Assembly (NCBI RefSeq): GCF_001693735.1
Contig: NZ_LWDV01000007.1
Coordinates: 124,847 to 188,846 of the forward strand
Direction: 5' to 3'
Origin: Orenia metallireducens
GTDB lineage: Bacteria > Bacillota > Halanaerobiia > Halobacteroidales > Halobacteroidaceae
Length of the DNA: 64,000 nt
The position numbers and the translations under genes were made by a program. Position 1 is the first letter of the stretch, and each line of letters opens with the position of its first letter. Shown here piece after piece: positions 34,390-42,975 of the stretch. The notes under the pieces were generated by a model. That model was not told the origin of the DNA. It was given only the letters and a program-made list of their open reading frames with translations, and did no database searches.

Positions 34390-36192
34390 TTATGCTTGAG
34401 AAATTGCATCAAACTTACATTTACTTACACAAGCTCCACAAGAGATACATTTATCTAAATCTATTGTATGTGGCTCTTTTACAGAACCTTCAATTGCATC
34501 AACTGGACAGACTCTAGCACAGGCTGTACATCCGATACAAGCATCTTCATCTATTACATAGCCCTTTAACATATCTTGACAAGCTCCAGCAGGGCATGTT
34601 TCATCATAAATATGAGCCTCATACTCATGACGGAAATATTTTAAAGTACTTAATACTGGATTAGGAGCAGTTTGACCTAAACCACATAAAGAAGTAGATT
34701 TGATATTCTCTGCTAATCTTTCTAACATCTCAATATCTCCATCTTTACCTTCACCAGAAGTAATTCTATTAAGAATTTCTAACATACGTTTTGTACCTTC
34801 ACGACATGGGGTACACTTACCACAAGACTCGCTTTGAGTAAAGTTAAGGAAGAACCTAGCTACGTCAACCATACAAGTACTATCATCCATTACTACTAAT
34901 CCACCAGATCCCATCATTGCTCCAACTTCTGTCAAGGAATCATAGTCAACTGGTAAATCTAATAGTTCCTCTGGTAAACATCCACCAGAAGGTCCACCGA
35001 TTTGAACAGCCTTGAATTTGTTACCATCAGAGATTCCTCCACCAATATCATAGATAATCTCTTTCATAGTAATACCCATTGGCACTTCAGCAAGACCAGT
35101 ATTATTAATCTTACCAGTTAAGGCAAATACTTTAGTACCCTTACTTCCTTCAGTACCGATTGCTTTATAAGCCTTAGCACCATCTCTAATAATATTTGGT
35201 ACATTAGCATAACTCTCTACATTATTAATGTTAGATGGTTTACCCCATAAACCTTTTTCCGCTGGAAATGGTGGTCTTGGACGAGGCATACCACGCTTAC
35301 CTTCAATTGAGTTCATTAATGCAGTCTCTTCACCACATACAAAAGCTCCTGCTCCTGCTTTAATGTGTAAATCAAAGTTAAAATCTGTACCAAAGATATT
35401 TTCTCCTAATAATCCATACTCTCTAGCATCATCAAGGGCTTTTTGTAGACGCTCAATAGCTAAAGGATACTCTGCACGTACATAAACATAACCTTCATCG
35501 GCACCAGTAGCATAAGCACCAATCATCATACCTTCAATAATTCTATGAGGATCTCCTTCTAATAAACTTCTATCCATGAATGCACCTGGATCACCCTCAT
35601 CGGCATTACAAATAACATACTTCTTATCACTTTCTGCAGCAGCAGCAAATTGCCATTTTAGTCCTGTAGGAAATCCTCCACCACCACGACCTCTTAATCC
35701 TGCTTCTTTAACTTCTTCGATAACTTCTTGTGGAGTCATCTCAGTTAATGCCTTACCAATAGCTTCATACCCACCATTAGCAATATATTCTTCAATACTT
35801 TCTGGGTCCATATGACCACAGTTTGCTAAAACTAATCTTTGTTGTTTTTTATAGAAATCAATCTCTTCATAAGAAGGAATGTTCTTTTTAGTATTTGGTT
35901 CAGTATACAATAATCTCTCTACAGTTCTTCCCTTTAAGATATGCTCCTCTACTAATTCAGGCATATCTTCTGGAGTAAGTTCACAATAAAATACTCCTTC
36001 AGGATACATAATCATAATAGGTCCCTTTTCACAGAAACCATGACAACCAGTCTCTACTATTTTAATTTCGCTAGTTAAATCATGCTTAGCTAACTCTTCT
36101 TTTAAAGCATCTTGAGCCTGTTTACAACCAGAAGAAACACAACCTGTTCCTCCACAGACCAGAATATGCGATCTATAAATTGATTGTTCCAT
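34390..36192 (-). CDS. hydB: Hydrogenase flavoprotein subunit (NuoF-like)
   Basis: The NADH-oxidising, FMN-containing subunit, 600 residues. Domain order: thioredoxin-like 2Fe-2S (CGGTGCVSSGC, TGCHGFCEKGP; 1-95), NuoF FMN/NADH core with GLRGRGGGGFPTGLKW at about 168-183 and NADEGDPGAFMDR, an SLBB-like part, the 4Fe-4S motif ESCGKCTPCREG at about 458, and a C-terminal two-cluster ferredoxin (CIGCTACARVCP, CISCGACVSKC). This is the fused form found in electron-bifurcating hydrogenases. GGAGGT before the ATG. Confidence 0.95.
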   Translation of the reverse strand: MEQSIYRSHILVCGGTGCVSSGCKQAQDALKEELAKHDLTSEIKIVETGCHGFCEKGPIMIMYPEGVFYCELTPEDMPELVEEHILKGRTVERLLYTEPNTKKNIPSYEEIDFYKKQQRLVLANCGHMDPESIEEYIANGGYEAIGKALTEMTPQEVIEEVKEAGLRGRGGGGFPTGLKWQFAAAAESDKKYVICNADEGDPGAFMDRSLLEGDPHRIIEGMMIGAYATGADEGYVYVRAEYPLAIERLQKALDDAREYGLLGENIFGTDFNFDLHIKAGAGAFVCGEETALMNSIEGKRGMPRPRPPFPAEKGLWGKPSNINNVESYANVPNIIRDGAKAYKAIGTEGSKGTKVFALTGKINNTGLAEVPMGITMKEIIYDIGGGISDGNKFKAVQIGGPSGGCLPEELLDLPVDYDSLTEVGAMMGSGGLVVMDDSTCMVDVARFFLNFTQSESCGKCTPCREGTKRMLEILNRITSGEGKDGDIEMLERLAENIKSTSLCGLGQTAPNPVLSTLKYFRHEYEAHIYDETCPAGACQDMLKGYVIDEDACIGCTACARVCPVDAIEGSVKEPHTIDLDKCISCGACVSKCKFDAISQA

Positions 36193-36225
36193 TATCTTTT
36201 TACCTCCTTGATAACTTGGAATTGA

Positions 36226-36591
36226 TTAGTCTTCTAATTTAGCAACAGCTAAATCTTCTACAACCTTACCGTTAACTATATGCTCAACAACAATCTTACT
36301 TACGTCATCTTTAGTTAAATTACCATAAGTTATTCTCTCTTTACCTGGCATTTGAACATCTAACAATGGTTCCTTTTCACACATTCCGATACAGCCAGTT
36401 TGTGTTACGATTACATCTAAGTTACGCTTATTTATCTCCGCCATAACAGCTTTTAAAATCTCTCTAGCACCAGCAGCAATTCCACAAGTACCCATACCTA
36501 TAATCACTTTAGCCTTATTACTAGTCTTTCTAGCCTGTATATCCTTTTGAGCTTTCTCTCTTAACTTTCTTAATTCTTCTAATGATTTCAT
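36226..36591 (-). CDS. 2Fe-2S thioredoxin-like ferredoxin of the hydrogenase operon
   Basis: A 121-residue protein homologous to the N-terminal domain of HydB. Its 2Fe-2S ligands are in IGMGTCGIAAGAREI and TQTGCIGMCEKEPLLDV. The N-terminus is a basic helix (LRKLREKAQKDIQARKTS). It lies between the ATPase gene and hydB, 33 bases before hydB. It probably relays electrons or assists cluster assembly; which one is not known from sequence. Confidence 0.85.
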   Translation of the reverse strand: MKSLEELRKLREKAQKDIQARKTSNKAKVIIGMGTCGIAAGAREILKAVMAEINKRNLDVIVTQTGCIGMCEKEPLLDVQMPGKERITYGNLTKDDVSKIVVEHIVNGKVVEDLAVAKLED

Positions 36592-36598
36592 TAATTAT

Positions 36599-37141
36599 TC
36601 ACCTCCGCAAGTCTTCTAAACCTTCAGTTAGATAACTTTCTAGCCAAGACAATATTTCAGGAAGATTAATCTGAACATCTTCAAGTTCCTCTTTAATTAT
36701 CCTTGTATCAAAAATAAACTCATTATCATTGATTAAATGCCTATATAATAGGTCAAGATCTGGATTTACCGATAAAATAGTAATTATAGTCCCTACTAAA
36801 TCTCCCAAAGGAGCCCTATCAATATGACTATATTTGAAATCAACAGTTATCACAGTTCCCTCTCCAAGGGTTGACTCAATCTTTAAATCACCTTCACACT
36901 GTTTAGCAGCCTGTTGGAACAAGGATAATCCTAACCCAACTTTTCTAGTGGTTCGAGAAGTTACAAAAGGATCTAAAACTCTTTTTTGTAACTCTTCACT
37001 CATTCCACAGCCATCATCAATAATTTTAATTAATAACTTATCATTTTTTATATCTTCATCGATTAATAATTGAATCAACTCTGCTTTTGCTTTAATAGAA
37101 TTCTGGATAATATCTAAAATATGCAAAGATAATTCTCTCAT
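36599..37141 (-). CDS. Histidine-kinase-like ATPase in the hydrogenase operon
   Basis: A 180-residue stand-alone GHKL ATPase domain with no histidine-phosphotransfer helix. N box HILDIIQNSIKAKA (about 7-20), G1 box IIDDGCGMSEELQKRV, G2/F box VGLGLSLFQQAAKQCEG and GEGTVITVDF are all there. The C-terminal 70 residues are acidic helices. The start has no strong ribosome-binding site and begins four bases past the hydC stop, so it is probably coupled to hydC. An anti-sigma or serine-kinase regulator of the complex is possible; its job in such operons is not known to me. Confidence 0.85.
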   Translation of the reverse strand: MRELSLHILDIIQNSIKAKAELIQLLIDEDIKNDKLLIKIIDDGCGMSEELQKRVLDPFVTSRTTRKVGLGLSLFQQAAKQCEGDLKIESTLGEGTVITVDFKYSHIDRAPLGDLVGTIITILSVNPDLDLLYRHLINDNEFIFDTRIIKEELEDVQINLPEILSWLESYLTEGLEDLRR

Positions 37142-37145
37142 AATC

Positions 37146-37643
37146 TTAAGCTTTATATTTCTCTAAAATAGCTGGAATCTTATCAGGTGTTAAACGACCA
37201 TGAGTATCATCATTAATCATAATTACTGGAGCTAAACCACAAGCACCGATACAAGCTACTGATTCCAAAGTAAACTTAAGATCTTCAGTAGTCTCTCCAT
37301 CATCTACACCTAATTCCTCTTTTATCTTGTTTAACACTTGACCACCACCACGTACATGGCAAGCAGTCCCCATACATACACGGATAATATTTTCACCGCG
37401 TGGCTCTAAATGAAATTGAGAATAAAAAGTTACAACACCATAAACTTGGCTTAAGGAAAGATTTAATCTATTAGCAATTTCCTTAATAACCTCTTCTGGT
37501 AAGTAACCATATTCATCTTGAGCTTTTTGTAATACAGGAATTAAATCCTTTTGCTTTCCTTCATATCCTTCTAAGATAGTTTTTAATGGAGCTAAATACT
37601 TCTCTTTACTCTCTGTAGAATTTCCACATTGGCATTGACCCAT
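37146..37643 (-). CDS. hydC: Hydrogenase NuoE-like 2Fe-2S subunit
   Basis: A 165-residue subunit with the NuoE helical part (LKTILEGYEGKQKDLIPVLQ, YGYLPEEVIKEIANRLNL) and thioredoxin-fold 2Fe-2S domain (CMGTACHVRGG and CIGACGLAP). It connects the flavin subunit to the catalytic one. The Cys-rich N-terminus (GQCQCGN) is an addition that I cannot explain. First gene of the operon, with AGGAGGT upstream and a 150-base leader. Confidence 0.95.
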   Translation of the reverse strand: MGQCQCGNSTESKEKYLAPLKTILEGYEGKQKDLIPVLQKAQDEYGYLPEEVIKEIANRLNLSLSQVYGVVTFYSQFHLEPRGENIIRVCMGTACHVRGGGQVLNKIKEELGVDDGETTEDLKFTLESVACIGACGLAPVIMINDDTHGRLTPDKIPAILEKYKA

Positions 37644-37685
37644 TGTATTTCGCTACCTCCTTTAGTATAATTTACAAATTGATAA

Positions 37686-37701
37686 TGTGATATATATTAC
37701 A
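37686..37701. promoter_or_regulatory. Weaker CRP/FNR-like site in the hyd leader
   Basis: TGTGA, six bases, TTACA; one mismatch from TGTGA-N6-TCACA. Its centre lies 83 bases from that of the stronger site. Confidence 0.45.
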
Positions 37702-37703
37702 GC

Positions 37704-37729
37704 AATTATAACTCATATAAGTTATAATT
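37704..37729. promoter_or_regulatory. 10-6-10 perfect dyad in the hyd leader
   Basis: AATTATAACT, six bases, AGTTATAATT. Perfect arms with the same six-base spacing as the CRP-like sites but a different core. In RNA it would be a hairpin about 60 bases before the hydC start codon. Confidence 0.5.
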
Positions 37730-37763
37730 ATTTTAAAACTTAATGATAATAATAATCAAACCC

Positions 37764-37789
37764 AGAAATGTGAATTATATCACATTTCT
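37764..37789. promoter_or_regulatory. CRP/FNR-family operator upstream of hydC
   Basis: AGAAATGTGA, six bases, TCACATTTCT: perfect 10-bp arms around the CRP core TGTGA-N6-TCACA. Relative to the promoter at 37804-37833 it lies at about +8 to +33, a position suited to repression. Confidence 0.7.
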
Positions 37790-37803
37790 AACTTACGAAT
37801 CTA

Positions 37804-37833
37804 ATTATACAGTGTACCTCAATATAATGTCAA
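37804..37833 (-). promoter_or_regulatory. Sigma-A promoter for the hydrogenase operon
   Basis: On the minus strand TTGACA, 18 bases, TATAAT: both hexamers are consensus and the spacer is one over the ideal. Start of transcription expected near 37797, giving a leader of about 154 bases. Confidence 0.8.
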
Positions 37834-37907
37834 AATTGATATTAGTTTAACAAAGTATAAGGAATTAAGTAATAACTAGGTTTAGATAGGGTTACTCGAT
37901 TTTAATT

Positions 37908-37926
37908 GATAATGATTTTCATTATT
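37908..37926. promoter_or_regulatory. Fur-box-like dyad
   Basis: GATAATGATTTTCATTATT; 16 of 19 positions match the classical Fur box and the 7-3-7 arms ATAATGA/TCATTAT are perfect. It sits about 75 bases upstream of the hyd promoter -35. Whether a Fur-type regulator uses it is unknown. Confidence 0.5.
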
Positions 37927-38017
37927 TTTTGCAAAAGAATAGCCTTGCTTGATATCCAATTAACAATTAATAATATGTAATTCCATTATATGCTTAATTC
38001 ATCCAAAAAATAAAAAA

Positions 38018-38034
38018 GAGAGATCTAATCTCCC
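38018..38034 (-). terminator. Terminator after rfaE2
   Basis: Stem GGGAGAT-TAG-ATCTCTC (one G-T pair) followed by TTTTTT on the minus strand, directly after the rfaE2 stop codon. Confidence 0.8.
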
Positions 38035-38517
38035 TTAATATCTCTTTAGTATCTCTCCTATAATGTTAGTTGTAGATGCACCTTTTATCTCTGATACCAA
38101 ATCAATCTTTCCTCCATAACTTGCTACTACTTCAGCTTCTGGCAACTCTTCTATCTGATAATCTCCACCTTTAATGTAGATATCAGGTTTTAAGATAGCA
38201 ATAGTTTCGTTAGCTGTCTTTTCTGAGAAGATAGTTACATAATCAACCACTTCAAGATTTGCTAACATTTCTGCTCTTTCTATTTCAGGAATTATCGGTC
38301 TCTTATCCCCCTTAAGTAACTTAACTGATGAATCACTATTTAGAGCAATTACCAATAAATCCCCCCTGGCTTTAGCTTCTGCTAGATAACGGGTATGCCC
38401 TACATGAAGAATATCAAAGCACCCATTGGTAAAGACAATCTTCTTGCCTTCTGTTTTCTTCTCTTTTAAAATAATCTTTAACTGATCTCTTGGTTGAATC
38501 TTCTCTATAATACTCAT
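38035..38517 (-). CDS. rfaE2: D-glycero-beta-D-manno-heptose 1-phosphate adenylyltransferase
   Basis: Adds AMP to heptose-1-phosphate to make ADP-heptose for lipopolysaccharide core or other surface glycans. A 160-residue nucleotidyltransferase with FTNGCFDILHVGHTRYLAEA (HxGH motif, about 30-49), ARGDLLVIALNSDSSV and the late GASTTNIIGEIL, matching the HldE C-terminal domain. It is a separate gene, not fused. Its start overlaps the end of rfaE1 by four bases. Confidence 0.93.
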   Translation of the reverse strand: MSIIEKIQPRDQLKIILKEKKTEGKKIVFTNGCFDILHVGHTRYLAEAKARGDLLVIALNSDSSVKLLKGDKRPIIPEIERAEMLANLEVVDYVTIFSEKTANETIAILKPDIYIKGGDYQIEELPEAEVVASYGGKIDLVSEIKGASTTNIIGEILKRY

Positions 38518-39503
38518 TGAGCATCACCAATAACCTCTGCTAATTCTTCCCGACTTGTTGTAGCAACACCGGACTTCTTAACTACAATCCCAGCAGCATA
38601 ATTGGATAATTTCATAGCTTCTACCATTTCTGCACCACTTGCTAAAGCTAAAGTTAGAGTAGCTATTACTGTATCACCAGCACCTGTCACATCAAAAACT
38701 TCCGTATAATTTGAAGCCGGAATATGGGTTGTTCCAGTGTCAGTAAAGACTTGCATACCTTCTCCACCTAAAGTTACTAACATTGCTTTAGAGTTTAAAT
38801 CCTCTTTTAACTTCCATCCAGCCTTTTCAATATCATTAGCTGATTTTAATTTAAACCCCACTGCTTTTTCTGTCTCCTCTTTATTAGGTGTGGCAATAGT
38901 AATACCTTTGAAGGTCATCAATTCATACCTAGAATCAACAGCTATAATCTTATTATGTTTATTAGCAATAGAGATTACCTCTTCTTTTATCCTGTCAGTA
39001 AAGACACCATTACCATAATCCGATAAGATTAAAGCATCAACTTCAACAATAACCTCTTCTACATAATTAATTAATTCATCTTCAATTTCTTTGGAGATAT
39101 CATGGGTCTCTAATTTATCTACCCTTACCATCTGTTGCTTTACAGTCTGACCACCACCAGCTAAAATTCGAGTCTTAACTGAAGTGGGGCGAGAACTATC
39201 TACAATCAGACCATCAGTTATCATTCCATCTGCTTTTAAGTTATCTACTAACTTTTCTCCTACTATATCATTTCCAATTACTCCTGCTAAATAGACCTGT
39301 CCATCTAAAGCAGCCACATTATTAGCAGCATTGGTCCCTCCACCAGGTAATATCTTATGATCAGTATGCCTTAATATTAAAACAGGAGCTTCACGAGATA
39401 AACGTTCTGGTTGTCCAATAATAAATTCATCTGCAATCATGTCTCCAAGCACCAAAATCCTCCGTTTATCAAAAGAAGTTAAATAATCAAGCAATTTAAC
39501 CAT
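38514..39503 (-). CDS. rfaE1: D-glycero-beta-D-manno-heptose-7-phosphate kinase
   Basis: PfkB-family kinase of ADP-heptose synthesis, 329 residues. Substrate glycine pair in LPGGGTNAANNVAALDG at about 50, ATP/anion-hole motif DVTGAGDTVIATL near residue 268, and GQPERLSREAPV at the start are as in the HldE N-terminal domain. It overlaps gmhB by one base and rfaE2 by four, so the three genes form one unit. Confidence 0.93.
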   Translation of the reverse strand: MVKLLDYLTSFDKRRILVLGDMIADEFIIGQPERLSREAPVLILRHTDHKILPGGGTNAANNVAALDGQVYLAGVIGNDIVGEKLVDNLKADGMITDGLIVDSSRPTSVKTRILAGGGQTVKQQMVRVDKLETHDISKEIEDELINYVEEVIVEVDALILSDYGNGVFTDRIKEEVISIANKHNKIIAVDSRYELMTFKGITIATPNKEETEKAVGFKLKSANDIEKAGWKLKEDLNSKAMLVTLGGEGMQVFTDTGTTHIPASNYTEVFDVTGAGDTVIATLTLALASGAEMVEAMKLSNYAAGIVVKKSGVATTSREELAEVIGDAQ

Positions 39504-40096
39504 TAATCTTCCCTCGCTTCAATATCCATTAGTATCCATTCAACTGCATCAAATAAGTCTTCAGCTATATAGTCAGGCTCTACCTTCCAATTATCTTGTG
39601 CATTTTGGTAATCTCCCATTCCATAGCCAGTCAAAACTAAAATACCTTTAGCTCCTACTCGATGAGCTACCTCAACATCACTTATCTTATCACCAATCAT
39701 ATAGGATTTTTTTAAATCTACGCCAAACTCTTCTTTCCCCTGTAATAACATTCCAGGTTCTGGTTTGCGACAGTTACATTCTTTCTTAAACTTACCTTCT
39801 CCTACCCGAGGATGATGATGGCAATAATAGATTGCATCTAAATAAGCCCCTTCAGATTTTAATAACTCTTCTAATCTATTATGAACTTGTCCAATCATCT
39901 CTTCTTTAAAATAACCTCTAGCAACACCTGCTTGATTAGTTGCTAAGATTGCTTTAATTCCAGATTGATTTAATTTCTTGATTGCTAGTCCACTTCTTGG
40001 AAGCAATTCATATCTATTAGGATGATTTACATAACCAATCTCTTTACTTACTGTTCCATCTCTATCCATAAAAACCGCTACATCACTTAAATCCAT
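39503..40096 (-). CDS. gmhB: D-glycero-beta-D-manno-heptose 1,7-bisphosphate 7-phosphatase
   Basis: HAD-superfamily phosphatase of 197 residues. The nucleophile motif is FMDRDGTVSKEIGYV (about 9-23), ATNQAGVARGYF is motif II, and zinc ligands CHHHPRVGEGKFKKECNC form the loop unique to GmhB. KKSYMIGDKISDVEVA is motif IV. First gene of the heptose unit; gmhA is not in this window. Confidence 0.93.
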   Translation of the reverse strand: MDLSDVAVFMDRDGTVSKEIGYVNHPNRYELLPRSGLAIKKLNQSGIKAILATNQAGVARGYFKEEMIGQVHNRLEELLKSEGAYLDAIYYCHHHPRVGEGKFKKECNCRKPEPGMLLQGKEEFGVDLKKSYMIGDKISDVEVAHRVGAKGILVLTGYGMGDYQNAQDNWKVEPDYIAEDLFDAVEWILMDIEARED

Positions 40097-40115
40097 CTAA
40101 ATAAACCCCTCTTCC

Positions 40116-40697
40116 TTAAAAATAATATCTAGTTCCAATATTTAAACCTTCAGTATCCTCTTGTCCTGAAAACTTTCTATGTCCAACCTCTAAGTATATA
40201 TTTTCAGTTAATCTATAATCAAAGCCTAGCATATATCCTAAATAATTACTATCTTTCTTTAATAAGACATCTATTCCTAAATTTAAATCTAAAAGTTTAT
40301 TCTCTTTTTTAGAATATAAAACACCAATTCGCGGATAACCTTCCTCAAAATCAGTGTGATAACCTACAACAGCAGTTACATCATAATCAAGCTCATTTAC
40401 AATATTAAGTTTAGCATTAATATCTAATTTGTTATCTTTCTCATCATCAATACTTTGATCATCAGACTCACCAATATAAGTATATATTCCCTCAATTCCA
40501 AAGTTTGAAGATAATCCAAATTCTGTTTCTAGATTTAAAGCTCTAATCTCTCCATCTAAAACTTGAATTCCATAGGCTAAAGAAGAATCTCCTTTACCTA
40601 TTTCAGCCTGTGACATAGCATTAGCACTACCACTATTAAAAACAGCCATAAAGCAGAATACTAACAATTGTATAATTAGTACATTTTTTATTCTCAC
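40116..40697 (-). CDS. Secreted beta-rich protein, probable outer-membrane beta-barrel
   Basis: A 193-residue protein with a clear signal peptide (VLIIQLLVFCFMAVFN, cleavage probably after GSANA at residue 27). The mature part is made of alternating-residue strands (SSLAYGIQVLD, LNLETEFGL, FGIEGIYTYIG, YDVTAVVGYH, YLGYMLGFDYRL, IYLEVGHRKF) and ends GLNIGTRYYF. A terminal Phe after alternating aromatics is the outer-membrane-protein sorting signal. The start is GTG after AAGGAGGA. Function unknown. Its place before the heptose genes supports a diderm envelope. Confidence 0.7.
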   Translation of the reverse strand: MRIKNVLIIQLLVFCFMAVFNSGSANAMSQAEIGKGDSSLAYGIQVLDGEIRALNLETEFGLSSNFGIEGIYTYIGESDDQSIDDEKDNKLDINAKLNIVNELDYDVTAVVGYHTDFEEGYPRIGVLYSKKENKLLDLNLGIDVLLKKDSNYLGYMLGFDYRLTENIYLEVGHRKFSGQEDTEGLNIGTRYYF

Positions 40698-40709
40698 TAT
40701 GAGTCCTCC

Positions 40710-41774
40710 TTAATTATAGATTACCCTACTTATCTTAAAGTTATCATTATGTATCAGATCAACCTCTTTAATATCTTCTATCTTATTACCATGCTCATCT
40801 TTAATGATTCTAACAATAGGTCGGCTCAAATCCTCTTTGTTAACATCTACTACTATGCCAACTTGATTATTACTCAATTCTACCATTGCTCCTACTGGGA
40901 AAATAGCTACATGCTTAAGTAAAGCATCTACACATTCAGGATTTAATTTAACCCCCTTTAATTCATTGATAATCTTTAAAGCCTCATGGGGCATTAATTT
41001 ACGCTTATAAACTCTATCACTAGTTAAAGCATCATAAATATCAGCTACTGTAACTATCTGAGCCCATTTGCTAATCTCTTCACCTTTAAGACCTCTTGGA
41101 TAGCCAGATCCATCAACATATTCATGATGTTGATAAGCAATATGTGCAGAAAGAATACTTATCCCTGCTACTTCTCTAATAATATGATAGCCATAGGTTG
41201 AATGCTTCTTAACCTCCTCATATTCTTCTTCTGTTAGCTTACCTGGTTTCATAATTATATCTTTATCTACTTTAATCTTACCTACATCATGTAAAAATGC
41301 CCCTATTGCTATTTTCTTAACATCTTCTCTTGTATAGTTAAAATGTAATGACATTAAAATTGACAGTATTGTTACACCAACAGAGTGCTGAAAAGTATAA
41401 CTATCGTAAGTTCTAATATCATTTAAGTGTATAACTACATGATTTTGTAGAAGAATCTCATCTAAAATACTATCTACTGCCTGATTAACCTTAGCAAGGT
41501 CAATTTCTGAGCCAGATTTAATAGATTCCATAGTATTCTTTACAACTCTGATTGCTTCTAATCTTGTTTTATCAGAGATAGGTTCTGGGGCCTTTACATC
41601 TGGAAAATTATCATCCATAATATAAATTTCAGGTATATTCATCTTTTTTAGTCGCTCAATATAATTATCTTTTAAAGCCATACCTGCACCAAGTAATAAT
41701 TGTCCTGATTCATTGTAAATTGTCTTTGCTAGTTTCATTCCTTCTTCTAACTTATCAATTGGAATCGGCTTCAT
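40710..41774 (-). CDS. HD-GYP domain protein (cyclic-di-GMP phosphodiesterase type)
   Basis: A 354-residue protein with an N-terminal PilZ/DUF3391-like part (IPIDKLEEGMKLAKTIYNES, up to about 110) and a C-terminal HD-GYP domain. The HD motif is FLHDVGKIKVDKDI, the GYP motif is HHEYVDGSGYPRGLKG, and VADIYDALTSDRVYK follows, all intact. It likely hydrolyses c-di-GMP. The ATG at 41774 is preferred over an upstream TTG. It is 12 bases before the outer-membrane-like gene, but their link is not obvious. Confidence 0.87.
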   Translation of the reverse strand: MKPIPIDKLEEGMKLAKTIYNESGQLLLGAGMALKDNYIERLKKMNIPEIYIMDDNFPDVKAPEPISDKTRLEAIRVVKNTMESIKSGSEIDLAKVNQAVDSILDEILLQNHVVIHLNDIRTYDSYTFQHSVGVTILSILMSLHFNYTREDVKKIAIGAFLHDVGKIKVDKDIIMKPGKLTEEEYEEVKKHSTYGYHIIREVAGISILSAHIAYQHHEYVDGSGYPRGLKGEEISKWAQIVTVADIYDALTSDRVYKRKLMPHEALKIINELKGVKLNPECVDALLKHVAIFPVGAMVELSNNQVGIVVDVNKEDLSRPIVRIIKDEHGNKIEDIKEVDLIHNDNFKISRVIYN

Positions 41775-42048
41775 ATTATCCCACCATTTCCTCAATTATT
41801 CTAGTTTTATAGCTAACACCTCTTTTTTGTGCTACCCATTTAATCACTAGTTAATAAGATATACCAACTACAACATTATAAAGTATAATCCCAAGGTATT
41901 GCCTAAAGAGCTTCTATTTATTATAACATATTTGAATCAACAATTCATTTTCAACTTTAAATTTATTATAAATTTATAATTATAACCTAATCTAGTATTA
42001 GTAATAACAAATAATAGCTAAATCATTCATACTAAAATCTACTTTAAT

Positions 42049-42315
42049 TTATTCTTCACCAAATTTGTTATTAATAACTTCAATAATCTTATCTAAAGCT
42101 GTTTGTTCATCCTTACCATCAGCTCTAATAATAATCTTTTCTCCATAACCAATAGCCAAAGACATAACACTTATTATACTTTTTAAATTAGCTTCTCTAT
42201 TTTCATGAATAATTTGAAGGCTACAATCAAATTTATTAGCTGCATCTATTAATAGTGAAGCAGGTCTTGCATGTAATCCAGTCTTATTTTGAATAGTAAC
42301 TTTTTTAGTTAACAT
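42049..42315 (-). CDS. ptsH: Phosphocarrier protein HPr
   Basis: Carries phosphate from enzyme I to PTS IIA domains. 88 residues with the active-site histidine in KTGLHARPASLLID (His15) and a regulatory-serine region in NLKSIISVMSLAIGYGEKI (Ser46 position). Both present, so it is HPr and not the His-less Crh type. It stands alone, without ptsI. Confidence 0.9.
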   Translation of the reverse strand: MLTKKVTIQNKTGLHARPASLLIDAANKFDCSLQIIHENREANLKSIISVMSLAIGYGEKIIIRADGKDEQTALDKIIEVINNKFGEE

Positions 42316-42975
42316 TCTATCACCTCTTAACTATAATTTTTTTATTATTTCTATATTCAATAAGTAAATCCCTTTTAAATTTTAATTTTCCACTGTAGTA
42401 ATGATTATATCAGTTTATAAATGATCTGTTCCTTATAGGCTTCTCATCTCTTCATAAATAATCAACCACAATAATATAGTAGTTTATTTACGTGTTTAAA
42501 AACAACTATAGCATAGCCAAAAATAAAATGTTTATAGTACTCGAGTAGAATTTTTCATACAAATTTAGACATATATTAATCTCAAAAGATCATAAAATTA
42601 AGCTTATATACTATAATAATTATCATTTTTTATTTATATTACTATTTAATTATTATAAATATTTTATTAATTTTTACCAAAAAAAATTTATTGATTATAA
42701 AAAATTAATATATCCTATAAATTTTCAACTCTAAAACAAAATTTATAATCTCAGACTTTACTCATCATTTGTTATTAATTACTTCATCACTGTTATCTAA
42801 CATAAAGTATAGAAGAGTTGCTAAAGCAACTCTTCTAATTAATATTAATCTTCAACTTAAAAGAATCTTTTCTATAATTTTAATAGTAGATCATTAAATA
42901 ATTCAGTTTGCCTATTCACAATAAATTTATCTTTAAACTAGTAATTTACTTTCTTATTTTTTGAAAAAGTAAATC
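42316..42975. other. Gap between ptsH and a zinc-ribbon gene
   Basis: 660 very AT-rich bases, no gene supported. The only clear structure is the 11-bp stem terminator at 42811-42836. Confidence 0.6.
42811..42836. terminator. Terminator-like hairpin
   Basis: Perfect 11-bp stem (AGAAGAGTTGC) with a four-base loop. There is no long T-tract on either side; it is about 140 bases past the zinc-ribbon gene and may end that message. Confidence 0.55.

Larger units (their letters stand above)
37644..38034. other. Hydrogenase operon control region
   Basis: About 390 bases with no gene. In order toward hydC on the minus strand: rfaE2 terminator (38018-38034), a Fur-like dyad (37908-37926), a consensus sigma-A promoter (37804-37833), a CRP/FNR-like operator (37764-37789), a second dyad (37704-37729) and a weaker CRP-like site (37686-37701). 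Confidence 0.7.
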
